Shown here one piece after another: positions 45,255 to 52,578 of a DNA stretch of 64,000 nt; positions within the stretch are counted from its first letter, which is position 1, and every line of letters begins with the position of its first letter. Location: positions 62,001 to 126,000 of the IMG/VR virus record IMGVR_UViG_3300030102_006261; one strand, 5' to 3'. The position numbers were made by a program, and so were the translations under genes. Origin of the DNA: a virus. The notes below the pieces were generated by a model, which saw only the letters and a list, made by a program, of their open reading frames with translations, ran no database searches and was not told where the DNA came from.

Positions 45255-45449
45255 ATGAGTAAAACTACTGGAGATTGCCCCGCCGCAGGTTGCGGCAAAG
45301 ATTTTGTACAGAATTGGCTTGGAAAGATCGGAATCACCCGTTCCCTCCTCGTCACACTCGCTCTCGTGCCTTTCGCATGGGATGGTGTCCTTTGGTTCCG
45401 CGATGCGGTCGCAACCGTTTGGGACTCAGTAACCACTTGGGGTGGCTAA
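45255..45449 (+). CDS. Small membrane protein upstream of the porin
   Basis: 64 aa, start fixed by an AAAGGAG site 9 bases upstream. One hydrophobic segment (SLLVTLALVPFAWDGVLWF, about 30-48), two Cys near the N-terminus (CPAAGC), and a Trp-rich end (WDSVTTWGG). It is followed 21 bases later by the porin with a nearly identical ribosome site. It could assist the porin or act on its own in the inner membrane; I know no family. Confidence 0.6.
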   Translation: MSKTTGDCPAAGCGKDFVQNWLGKIGITRSLLVTLALVPFAWDGVLWFRDAVATVWDSVTTWGG

Positions 45450-45470
45450 AGCCACTAAAGGAGAATCACT

Positions 45471-46499
45471 ATGATTAATATTGCAACTATTCTTCTTTCT
45501 GCACCTCTCATGAGTGGTGCAGCGGAAAACGTTAACGTTCATGAACTCATCATGGGGGTTCGCGAAGATTCTGCAACTCGCATGAGTCTTCGGGGTGACG
45601 ACAGTCCCGTTACTGTCGATGTTTCTGGTTTCCTTCAGTTCCGTTATCTTTACAATGATGCCGGCTCGAATGAAGCCACCAGAGGATTTGACATTGATCG
45701 TGCCCGGATTAAGTTTTCGGGTGAAGCGTATGAATTTGGATATGCGATCAGTGGACAGTGGAGTGATACTGAGTTTGAACTCAAGGATGCGTTCCTCACC
45801 AAGAACATTGGTGGGTTTGATGTCAAGGCGGGGCAGTTCGTAACTAGTTTCTATAACGGTTACGTCTCTGATCCAACCACGCTTGTGACTGGTGACTACA
45901 GCATCACTGCTCTAACTTATGGACAGGGTTACTCGCAAGGTATTGAAGTTAGCAGAGAGTACGATTCTTTCTCATTCTACGCATCATATAACGATGGCTT
46001 CAACACCGACAACAGTAGCTTTGGTGACAATGACTATGGAGTCAGTGGACGAGTGGAATTTACTGGTATCGATAACGTGACTCTTGGTGGTGCATTTGCA
46101 AATGAGCAGACTGCAACTGAGAGCTATGATACTTACACGTTTGATGCCAGTTTTGATTTTGATGAGTTTGTATTTGATGCTGCGTATGTCGCATCAAATC
46201 GTGTTGAAGATAGCTGGAACAACTACTCCATTGTTGGCACTGCCAGCTACGTCATGAGTTCTGATTTCCAGATTTTTGGACAATACGAGTATGGTGTCAT
46301 GGAAGGTGCCATGTCTGATCTGAATATTGGAACAATTGGTGCGAATATTATCTTCAACCCCAATGTTCGTTGGACTAACTCTTTTGGATATGCGTTTAAC
46401 GCTGTCGATGGTGGATACAACCTGTCCGACACTGGATGGGAAAGCTCCTCTACCGACGGTCAGTATGTCATCAAGAGTATGTTGACTATCAGTTTTTGA
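45471..46499 (+). CDS. Outer-membrane porin (OprO/P-like beta-barrel)
   Basis: 342 aa, AAAGGAG site before the ATG. The first 18 residues are a signal peptide-like stretch (NIATILLSAPLMSGAA) with few basic residues. VDVSGFLQFRYLYND, RGFDIDRARIKFSGEA and VKAGQFVTSFYNG follow the phosphate-selective porin pattern. Alternating strands run to the final Phe (MLTISF), the signal for the outer-membrane assembly machine. A porin is a cellular type of gene and rare in phages. It may change nutrient uptake of the infected cell or block a receptor. The region is more GC-rich by eye than the rest. Confidence 0.85.
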   Translation: MINIATILLSAPLMSGAAENVNVHELIMGVREDSATRMSLRGDDSPVTVDVSGFLQFRYLYNDAGSNEATRGFDIDRARIKFSGEAYEFGYAISGQWSDTEFELKDAFLTKNIGGFDVKAGQFVTSFYNGYVSDPTTLVTGDYSITALTYGQGYSQGIEVSREYDSFSFYASYNDGFNTDNSSFGDNDYGVSGRVEFTGIDNVTLGGAFANEQTATESYDTYTFDASFDFDEFVFDAAYVASNRVEDSWNNYSIVGTASYVMSSDFQIFGQYEYGVMEGAMSDLNIGTIGANIIFNPNVRWTNSFGYAFNAVDGGYNLSDTGWESSSTDGQYVIKSMLTISF

Positions 46500-46520
46500 T
46501 ATATAAAGTTATATAATGAG

Positions 46521-46547
46521 GGACTGGATCACCCTCTATCCGTGTGC
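46521..46547 (+). repeat. Intergenic element, copy 1, resembling the 16S rRNA 3' end
   Basis: 27 bases, 26 of them identical to 55590-55616. It contains CTGGATCACC (46524-46533), the sequence that ends bacterial 16S rRNA before the anti-Shine-Dalgarno, here followed by CTCTATCC. GGAT and ATCC (46526-46529, 46538-46541) can close a hairpin around the C-rich loop. GAGGG just before (46518-46522) could pair with CCCTC (46532-46536). TATAAT at 46512-46517 lies immediately upstream, and a strong terminator follows. Confidence 0.75.
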
Positions 46548-46574
46548 AAGAGGGGACTTTAAAGTCCCCTCTTG
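46547..46574 (+). terminator. Rho-independent terminator after the porin
   Basis: Perfect 28-base palindrome: CAAGAGGGGACTTT joined to its exact reverse complement, then TTATTT on the plus strand. The stem is 12-14 bp. It ends the porin transcript and would also end any short RNA starting near 46524. Confidence 0.85.
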
Positions 46575-46710
46575 TTATTTAATAATTTGTTACTATTTTT
46601 ATATTTTTTATTTTGTAGTGAACACTTTTTCTTGTAATATTGATTACTGGCATCGTGTGTCTCCCTTGCAAGTATTTATGTTATATAAGTACTTGTGAAG
46701 GGAAATATGT

Positions 46711-47277
46711 ATGATTGTAGCGGGAATCGATTATTCATTGTGCGGACCAGCGATCTGTGTATTTAAGGGTGAAGACTTGGATGTGTTTTCATTTAGTAAA
46801 TGTAAATTTTACTATCTGACAGACACTAAAAAATATGCAAAAACTTTTCTTACTAACATACACGGAAGTGTTTTTGAAGAGTATAATCATGATTGTGAGC
46901 GTTACGACACAATTTCCTCTTGGGCGGCTGATGTGTGTTACGGATGTGAACAAGTTGGACTAGAGGGATATGCATATGGAGCTAAGGGTAGAGTATTTCA
47001 TATCGCAGAAAACACTGGTATATTAAAGTACAAATTCTTTCAGAATAATATTCCAGTTGAAGTAATAACTCCATCTGAAGTTAAGAAACGTGCATGTGGG
47101 AAAGGTAATGCAAACAAAGCGGATATGCACAGTGCCTTTCGAAAAGACACTGGATATGATTTGACTAAAATAATGACACCAGATAAAAAAGAAGTTACGA
47201 ATCCGGTGTCTGATATTGTCGATGCTTACTATGTTTGCAAATGTTTGCACGATAACATAAAATATACACTGATTTAA
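46711..47277 (+). CDS. RuvC-like Holliday junction resolvase
   Basis: 188 aa. RNase H fold: GIDYSLCGPAICVF with Asp7, VGLEGYAYGAKGR with Glu85, ITPSEVKKRACGKGNANK, and NPVSDIVDAYYVCK with Asp168 and Asp171. These are the four acidic residues of RuvC-type resolvases. It probably trims branched DNA before packaging, a job done in T4 by gp49, which is unrelated. GAAGG precedes the start. It is the last plus-strand gene and faces the minus-strand block. Confidence 0.85.
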   Translation: MIVAGIDYSLCGPAICVFKGEDLDVFSFSKCKFYYLTDTKKYAKTFLTNIHGSVFEEYNHDCERYDTISSWAADVCYGCEQVGLEGYAYGAKGRVFHIAENTGILKYKFFQNNIPVEVITPSEVKKRACGKGNANKADMHSAFRKDTGYDLTKIMTPDKKEVTNPVSDIVDAYYVCKCLHDNIKYTLI

Positions 47278-47284
47278 ATACAAC

Positions 47285-47304
47285 ACCGGCGATCTCTCAC
47301 CGGT
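47285..47304. terminator. Small hairpin between convergent genes
   Basis: ACCGG (47285-47289) and CCGGT (47300-47304) form a 5-bp stem with a 10-base loop, between the resolvase end (47277) and the beta-helix end (47340). It is short and has no good T-run, so only a weak terminator is possible. Confidence 0.35.
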
Positions 47305-47339
47305 ATTGATTGGGTTTATATTCAATTGTTTTTAGACTT

Positions 47340-49172
47340 TTACTCCGTTTGTGTAAAGTAAACGCCAGTGATGGGACACCACCACGGGTCGTTTGGTCCG
47401 AAAGGATTCTCGAATACGTCATCGACATTCATGTTGGAATTCCACATGAGTTCGTCTGGACCATAGAAAGTCCATGATGCACCAGCAGTCGGTGCAGGGA
47501 ACCAAGGTTGAGTCCTATCCCAATCCTCGAAACAGTCCTCAATCTTGACATTCTCGAATCGCCAGGTTTGGTTTGTTTCACTCCATGTCCACGGGCCCTC
47601 TTCGTTTCGTGAACCATCAGGATTGCTCCTGTCGAAAGTGAACGTGCTATGTCTATCGGGAAGGTTACTTTGCTTCTGGACAAGAATACAATCCTTGAAC
47701 AAGTTGTTCTTCGCAGGACCACACCATCTCCAGATGAGAGAGACTGGACTACACTCAGGAATGCCATTTCCTCCTTGGTTTGAGAGTTGGACATTCACCC
47801 ATGCAGAGTTATGAATACCACCACCAGGCCTCTCACCGGGACAACCATGCACACCCTGCTCTCTGCAAGTATGATTGCCGTAGATGTCACGAAGAATCAC
47901 GTTCTGGTGAATGTAGTCGATACCGTTGTATTGCATGTAGTCAATGTGACATGCGGTGGGATCAATTTCACCCAAAGGATTGTGATTGGTGATTTCGATA
48001 CTCAGAAGCAACTGTGCAAAGTGCAATTCAAGTGCATCGCAAGCAACACTGTCAAGCACACAGTTACGCATAATGATGCCAGTCGTGCCTTCTTGTGTCC
48101 AAGTGTGTATGGTATCAGTCCACCACTGAAATCCACCCTTGCCTGTGACAAACATGGTTTCGGTATCCTCGCTGTAGTCGTGACCCTTGATGATACAACC
48201 ATCGTACCACCGTCCACCGTATCTCTTCGTTCCACCATTCAGAATTCTTTCCTGATCGGTATCGACGAAGACATCCTTGAGTCTGCATAGACTCTTCGTG
48301 AGAAATCCACCACCACTTGAGGTGTTCTCGTTTGCAACAATCTTACAGTCTGCCGATGCGACGCCGGGTGCCGGTGTAATCGTGAAGTATCGTCCGTTGC
48401 TTTGACGGAACGAGTTCAGTGGCCAACCGCCGCTTGCATCGATAGTGTGTTCGCCTTCGAGTAGGTAGACGGTAGTTCCACCAATCTCGGCGTATGGTTG
48501 TTGCAGACCAGAACGAAGTGCATCGTGGAGTCCCTTGTATGGGTTCTCCCGTGTGCCGTCACCATTCACATCATCACCATCGGGAGAAATATAAAGTTCT
48601 CTCGTTGGCCAGTAACCTGTATTGTTACTGAATAGGTTCACCCCGTTGTACTGGGGTAGTGGGTAGTTCTCATCGTAAACATCACGATCAAGAACGACAC
48701 TTGGGCCCATCGTGCCGAACACTTCTGCCGATACTGTAATCTTTGTGTCTGGATGTTTGCGAGTGTCAAGAGGGAACCAATACTCCATCTCACCCGTTCG
48801 AGGATTCAGAGTCATCTCCTTGACTCTAATAATTTCTGGTTTGTGTGGAACCTGATGTCCCCATGCACCAAGGAGATGAGTGATTTCTCTCCCCCCAACT
48901 CCTGCTCCCCATTGTCTCAGAAGAACAGAGAGGTCTTCCCCGTCTACAATCTCGTCGTGATTCCAATCTCCGACGTATCCTTGACGGTTGATCGTGAACT
49001 CTACACGATCTATGCCTTCTAAGTGGTAGGCGACTACTCCCACTTCAAATACACCAGTAACATCTTGCTGTGGCACAACATCAAAATATGCCATAGGGGG
49101 TTCTGTTTCTGGGGCGTAAACGGGAACGTCGCCGTTGCATAATATTGATAATCCAACCAATAAATCTAGCAT
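47340..49172 (-). CDS. Secreted beta-helix protein with dockerin-like repeat
   Basis: 610 aa from the ATG at 49172, chosen because AAGGAG stands 8 bases before it; the ATG at 49193 lacks that but would give a more basic signal peptide. Residues 1-20 are signal-like. Residues 69-89 (GDWNHDEIVDGEDLSVLLRQWG) match the dockerin-type calcium loop, and LLGAWG follows; such modules are common in planctomycete secreted proteins. YISPDGDDVNGDGTRENPYKGLHDAL opens a right-handed beta-helix that runs to the end. A polysaccharide-binding or -cutting role is likely but no catalytic residues can be named. Confidence 0.75.
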   Translation of the reverse strand: MLDLLVGLSILCNGDVPVYAPETEPPMAYFDVVPQQDVTGVFEVGVVAYHLEGIDRVEFTINRQGYVGDWNHDEIVDGEDLSVLLRQWGAGVGGREITHLLGAWGHQVPHKPEIIRVKEMTLNPRTGEMEYWFPLDTRKHPDTKITVSAEVFGTMGPSVVLDRDVYDENYPLPQYNGVNLFSNNTGYWPTRELYISPDGDDVNGDGTRENPYKGLHDALRSGLQQPYAEIGGTTVYLLEGEHTIDASGGWPLNSFRQSNGRYFTITPAPGVASADCKIVANENTSSGGGFLTKSLCRLKDVFVDTDQERILNGGTKRYGGRWYDGCIIKGHDYSEDTETMFVTGKGGFQWWTDTIHTWTQEGTTGIIMRNCVLDSVACDALELHFAQLLLSIEITNHNPLGEIDPTACHIDYMQYNGIDYIHQNVILRDIYGNHTCREQGVHGCPGERPGGGIHNSAWVNVQLSNQGGNGIPECSPVSLIWRWCGPAKNNLFKDCILVQKQSNLPDRHSTFTFDRSNPDGSRNEEGPWTWSETNQTWRFENVKIEDCFEDWDRTQPWFPAPTAGASWTFYGPDELMWNSNMNVDDVFENPFGPNDPWWCPITGVYFTQTE

Positions 49173-49252
49173 TGTAATTCTCCTTATGTACATGCCTTTG
49201 TCGAGTTGTCAAATAAATATCCCAGATAAAAACGTATCATTTTAATCGGGGA

Positions 49253-49310
49253 TCCTGCAACTTAACGCAGGAATTAAACGAGTACGACCTCGTTCCGATT
49301 CTAGAATCGG
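49253..49310. other. Three adjacent hairpins in an intergenic gap
   Basis: Three stems follow one another: TCCTGC/GCAGGA (49253-49258 with 49267-49272), AACGAG/CTCGTT (49277-49282 with 49289-49294), and CCGATT/AATCGG (49295-49300 with 49305-49310). They fill the 185-base gap between the lipoprotein and beta-helix genes. There is no T-run, so they are not simple terminators. The acceptor stem needed for a tRNA is absent. Confidence 0.6.
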
Positions 49311-49357
49311 ATTTGCATTCATAAAGAAAAATCAATTGGTATCGTAATATGTATGTG

Positions 49358-49576
49358 TTAGTTAGTTTTTTCTTTCCATGTTTTTACAGTTATTATCACT
49401 AATACGATAATAAGTAAAATATACCATGGAATCCATGTGCGAGTTGCGGTTTCTGCGGCAACCGCGATGTTATTTATTTTTTCCGGTTGTAGTGAGGGTT
49501 TAGCGTTGTTGATAACACGACCAGTTTCACAACCAAACAATAAAAGTAACGACATAAATGGAATTAAGTATTTCAT
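49358..49576 (-). CDS. Small lipoprotein with C-terminal membrane segment (possible spanin)
   Basis: 72 aa. The N-terminus MKYLIPFMSLLLLFGC is a lipoprotein signal ending in the lipobox Cys15. The C-terminal part, WIPWYILLIIVLVIITVKTW (about 48-67), is a membrane helix followed by KEKTN. A lipid anchor plus inner-membrane helix is the unimolecular spanin layout, but 72 aa is very short to bridge the periplasm. The start overlaps the stop of the membrane protein upstream. Lysis function is an inference. Confidence 0.6.
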   Translation of the reverse strand: MKYLIPFMSLLLLFGCETGRVINNAKPSLQPEKINNIAVAAETATRTWIPWYILLIIVLVIITVKTWKEKTN

Positions 49577-50022
49577 GCTCTGTTTGCCGCAACTGCATTA
49601 CCAAAGTAGAATCCTACGATGCTAATTAGAATTTGTCTATTTTCTTTCAGTAAAAGATAACCATCTACTGGCTCTAGTGTGGTTGTTGTTTGTGATCCCG
49701 CCAAACCAAAGATATCCCACCACTGTCGTCCAGTCTCTTCTATTTCAACAACTGTTGGAATTCCAAAGAATGGTAAGAGGAAGGGTGCTAGTATCGTACC
49801 AAATAATATCGCTATCACAATACCTCTACGCACCCATTTACCAGCACTCACTGATACGCGATCGACTGCACCATCGTAATTTTCATTACTTGCTTTGTTT
49901 GCTTCTATTATACGATTGAAAACTTCAGCTTGCTCTTTTCTTCTTTCTGCATTCGATCGAAATAAGAAACCAACAAGACTACTTCCCACTAGGGACAAAA
50001 ATTCAGCGGTTAAGAATTCCAT
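49573..50022 (-). CDS. Membrane protein, holin-like candidate
   Basis: 149 aa. Hydrophobic stretches lie near 9-21 (LSLVGSSLVGFLF), 67-88 (GIVIAILFGTILAPFLLPFFG) and 131-146 (ILISIVGFYFGNAVAA), with a charged helix (RKEQAEVFNRIIEANK) between the first two. Similar proteins are common near lysis genes of marine myoviruses. The lipoprotein gene follows directly with an ATGA overlap, so the pair may be a lysis cassette. No endolysin gene is visible beside them. Confidence 0.55.
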   Translation of the reverse strand: MEFLTAEFLSLVGSSLVGFLFRSNAERRKEQAEVFNRIIEANKASNENYDGAVDRVSVSAGKWVRRGIVIAILFGTILAPFLLPFFGIPTVVEIEETGRQWWDIFGLAGSQTTTTLEPVDGYLLLKENRQILISIVGFYFGNAVAANRA

Positions 50023-50574
50023 TTACTTCCTCTTTTTTCTTTTTTTCTTTCTTCTTGATAAAAAAGTTTTTCTATCCATACCAAGGGGAATATCAAATCC
50101 CTGAATCGCATCATTCCTTGATGATATACCAACGTCTGGTCCAGCACCAAATGCGGCTGCACCCATGGAGTTTGTTGCGATACCTCCAGCACCATTCTCT
50201 TCTTTCAGACTAAACATAATAGACTTTAGATTTTCAATGACATATTCTCTATCCGCTCCCATTTTTTCGGCCTCCTCGGCAAGTAAACCGAGAGCGGTAG
50301 TGAAACCTCTTAACTTATAATTGATTGCCGGATTTGGAATCATCTCAAAAAGTTGTTTAATTTTAAATACTAATTTCTTAAACGGAGTGACAATCTGTTT
50401 CTCCTCTGCGGTTAAGCTAGAGTATTTCTTAGTAAGGTCTCCCTTTTCGTTTATCAGCCCCTGTCTGTATGCATCAGTTTGCATGAATGGGGTGGTAAGC
50501 TCTTGTACAAAGGTGTATAAAGTGAACGCATTTATTAGTTCGGAAGCAGCCAAATTTTCTTCTATTCTTTGCAT
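50023..50574 (-). CDS. Unknown, probable virion-associated protein
   Basis: 183 aa, AAAGGA ribosome site before the ATG. Helical N-terminal half (LYTFVQELTTPF, then KIKQLFEMIPNPAINYKLRGFTTALGLLAEEAEKMGAD). Gly/Ala-rich middle (NGAGGIATNSMGAAAFGAG), and the end is a run of Lys and Arg (RRKKKRKKRK) that could bind DNA. No enzyme motif. It may help package or organise the genome. The family is not known to me by name. Confidence 0.5.
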   Translation of the reverse strand: MQRIEENLAASELINAFTLYTFVQELTTPFMQTDAYRQGLINEKGDLTKKYSSLTAEEKQIVTPFKKLVFKIKQLFEMIPNPAINYKLRGFTTALGLLAEEAEKMGADREYVIENLKSIMFSLKEENGAGGIATNSMGAAAFGAGPDVGISSRNDAIQGFDIPLGMDRKTFLSRRKKKRKKRK

Positions 50575-50951
50575 GTTATTTCCTTTAACTTTAGATCTAT
50601 TCTGTGATCAGTCGATATGAGATCTAAATCTATTTCGGGTATTGTTTTTGGCATTAATTTTAAGTAACTCAAAAAGCTTTTTACCATTCCGTGGTATTCA
50701 GTGTCTAATTTGTGAAACAGTAATCTAGTGCATGATCCATATTTAAATACATTGTTTAGTATTATAATGTGATTTAGTATTAACCTTATCTTTAACTCAC
50801 CTGTTTTTTCAAATCTACTAAATAACCTTTTAATGTATTTTATTCTGTTTAGATCCTCTTGGAATTCGGCTTCACTTTCACAAGACGGGTTGTCATACAT
50901 TTCACGAACAAATAAATCATAATTTTCCTCTTTAAGAGGTTGACTAAACAT
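50562..50951 (-). CDS. Conserved T4-like marine phage protein
   Basis: 129 aa. It resembles a small protein widespread in marine T4-like phages, with the pattern EMYDNPSCESEAEFQEDLNRIKYIKRLFSRF and ELKIRLILNHIIILNNVFKYGSCTRLLFHKL. It is all-helical without catalytic residues. Its ending overlaps the next gene by 13 bases. It stands in the structural region; its function is unknown. Confidence 0.6.
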   Translation of the reverse strand: MFSQPLKEENYDLFVREMYDNPSCESEAEFQEDLNRIKYIKRLFSRFEKTGELKIRLILNHIIILNNVFKYGSCTRLLFHKLDTEYHGMVKSFLSYLKLMPKTIPEIDLDLISTDHRIDLKLKEITCKE

Positions 50952-50957
50952 TCAAAT

Positions 50958-51527
50958 TCATTCCTCTTCTTCTGGTGTCACCTCTTCAGAGTCAGTTTCT
51001 TCTTCTTCCATCTCTTCGGTTGCATCATCAATGCTTAGATCTAGTCTGTGTAGACCGTTCGGTGTTTCTTCCAAATTAATTGTAAGATTTAATCCAACAC
51101 CACCTCTAGCATCAGAGATACCATCAGAGTTTATGAATCCATTTTTTAACAGATCATGATCTGGTGAAGTTCCAAAAACACCACCAAAACGTGTCATTCT
51201 GTAAACCATAGGCTCACCGGTTCGCATAGCCATTTCACAGTCATTTTTAGCGGGATTGAAATCAAAATCTAGTCCAATGATGTTCAGTTTAGATCTAAGA
51301 ATTGACAGAGCTGCCTTTGGATCTAAGTATTCTTTTCTGCTAAACGCATTCAAGAAAGCGGATACTCTCTTTTTCTGACTATCCTTCTCTATTCGGTGAA
51401 CACCTTCATCACTATGAATGGAGTTTGCTCCACCCGGAGCGGATGGTGTACCACCGAGAGCGCCACCCTCGGTATATTCCATTTCATGTAGATTTAAGCT
51501 GTTGGCGAGTTCCTTAAACTTTTTCAT
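50958..51527 (-). CDS. Structural protein with possible capsid-targeting peptide
   Basis: 189 aa. The N-terminus MKKFKELANSLNLHE ends in L-H-E, a match to the L/I-x-E cleavage rule of the T4 prohead protease. The centre (IGLDFDFNPAKNDCEMAMRTGEPMVYRMTRFGGVFG, then GVGLNLTINLEET) is a beta domain I cannot name. The last 30 residues are nearly all acidic. Overlaps the next gene by 4 bases. Probably a head or core protein. Confidence 0.55.
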   Translation of the reverse strand: MKKFKELANSLNLHEMEYTEGGALGGTPSAPGGANSIHSDEGVHRIEKDSQKKRVSAFLNAFSRKEYLDPKAALSILRSKLNIIGLDFDFNPAKNDCEMAMRTGEPMVYRMTRFGGVFGTSPDHDLLKNGFINSDGISDARGGVGLNLTINLEETPNGLHRLDLSIDDATEEMEEEETDSEEVTPEEEE

Positions 51528-52303
51528 CGATCTTCTCTCCTATAACGAGTTACTTCGTTTAGATTTTTTAGTCTACCATTATTTAGGTAATTGTAAAACT
51601 GCTCATTTTTTGATTTTCTCTTTTTACCCTTTTGCTTATTCTTTCCACGTTTTCTAGGATTCTCACCCTTCGCTCGAATAGTAGCAATAGCGTAAGCCAT
51701 GTCAGATACAGATCCTCGTGATGGCTTTAGATCACCTTTGTCGAGCAACTCTTTAGCAATCTTGTCTCTTTTTTCTTGCTCTGCCTTAGTTAGTTTTCTT
51801 TCACTGAGCATCTCGCCTTGTGGGTCATATGAGTCTTCTACTTTACTACCCGCTCTCCACTGACGACAGCTCCAGTATCCTGCTTTAGTTTTGTCTTTCT
51901 TTTCATCGCAATTGTGTCGAGCACGGAAATTTTTTCTTCTCTCTGGATCGTCTCTTTTGATCTCCATGTTTGGATCACCGAATGAAACTTTGATGATATT
52001 GCCTTTTTGGTTGCGAACATACACGCCAAACTTTTTGTTACCACCACTTTGTCGGAAAGGTTTATTGAGAGTTACCTTCTTACCCTTGTACTCAGCTTCA
52101 CTGATGTTTACTGACACACTTACTGTATCATCATAACGAAGACGAATTGAATCACTTTCTTTTTCCTCATCTAATACCTGAATTTCACAGAAACTTTTTG
52201 ATATTTTATCAAGTGACACAAACTGATATACATCATTTTCTATGATAAAAATATCATTCTCAATTAAGTCACAAACTCTTTTTTCATAGTTTTTAGATTT
52301 CAT
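51524..52303 (-). CDS. Conserved protein with basic C-terminus and FGDPNMEIKRDDPERR box
   Basis: 259 aa. The stretch KVSFGDPNMEIKRDDPERRKNFRARHNC, followed by AGYWSCRQW (about 105-150), is a strongly conserved box, which I recall from proteins of marine T4-like phages. Cys and His there could hold a metal. The C-terminal third is very basic (KRGKNKQKGKKRKSK). The N-terminal 90 residues form a beta-rich domain. It is probably a virion or assembly protein; the exact role is unknown. Confidence 0.6.
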   Translation of the reverse strand: MKSKNYEKRVCDLIENDIFIIENDVYQFVSLDKISKSFCEIQVLDEEKESDSIRLRYDDTVSVSVNISEAEYKGKKVTLNKPFRQSGGNKKFGVYVRNQKGNIIKVSFGDPNMEIKRDDPERRKNFRARHNCDEKKDKTKAGYWSCRQWRAGSKVEDSYDPQGEMLSERKLTKAEQEKRDKIAKELLDKGDLKPSRGSVSDMAYAIATIRAKGENPRKRGKNKQKGKKRKSKNEQFYNYLNNGRLKNLNEVTRYRREDR

Positions 52304-52578
52304 TGTCTACCCCTTGCTGACATCTCTTCTAGCTCTTTTCTTATCCAGAGGAGATCGGTTTTTATTTCTGCTAGATCAGCCGCTAAGGTTATCCTAAAAG
52401 CTTCGGCGGTATCTAATCGTAGATCGAGTTGAGTTAATTCAGCCTCTATTGAATCAAGTCGCATCGAATAGTTAGCATCTTTTACCGCAACTTGCCAAAG
52501 CACGGAGGCTATGGTCAACCCCCACCCAATCAATACCGCATAGATTGTGATATTATTTTTTGCTGTTTCTTTTGTCAT
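52300..52578 (-). CDS. Membrane-anchored coiled-coil protein
   Basis: 92 aa. One N-terminal membrane helix (ITIYAVLIGWGLTIASVLWQVAV, about 10-32) and a coiled coil to the end (MRLDSIEAELTQLDLRLDTAEAFRITLAADL). This is the inner-membrane spanin-like layout, and it could pair with the lipoprotein at 49358, though they lie 3 kb apart. Its start lies 26 bases inside the upstream frame. A holin accessory or assembly protein is also possible. Confidence 0.5.
   Translation of the reverse strand: MTKETAKNNITIYAVLIGWGLTIASVLWQVAVKDANYSMRLDSIEAELTQLDLRLDTAEAFRITLAADLAEIKTDLLWIRKELEEMSARGRQ

Noticed and set aside
46518-46547. A preQ1 riboswitch, because of ACCCTCTA after a G-rich stretch.
   Set aside because: The conserved loop and the A-rich tail of preQ1 riboswitches are missing, and no related gene follows.
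46521-46547. An attachment site or the end of a real 16S gene.
   Set aside because: No 16S sequence precedes the core, no integrase is seen, and the copies lie at transcript ends, so they are not recombination sites by any evidence here.
46516-46698. A 60-codon plus-strand frame between the porin and the resolvase.
   Set aside because: It runs through the repeated element and the perfect terminator palindrome, has no ribosome site and a low-complexity Phe/Tyr/Ile content.
49253-49310. A tRNA gene, suggested by three consecutive stem-loops.
   Set aside because: The flanks do not form an acceptor stem, the arms have 6-bp stems with 8-, 6- and 4-base loops, and no T-loop consensus is present.
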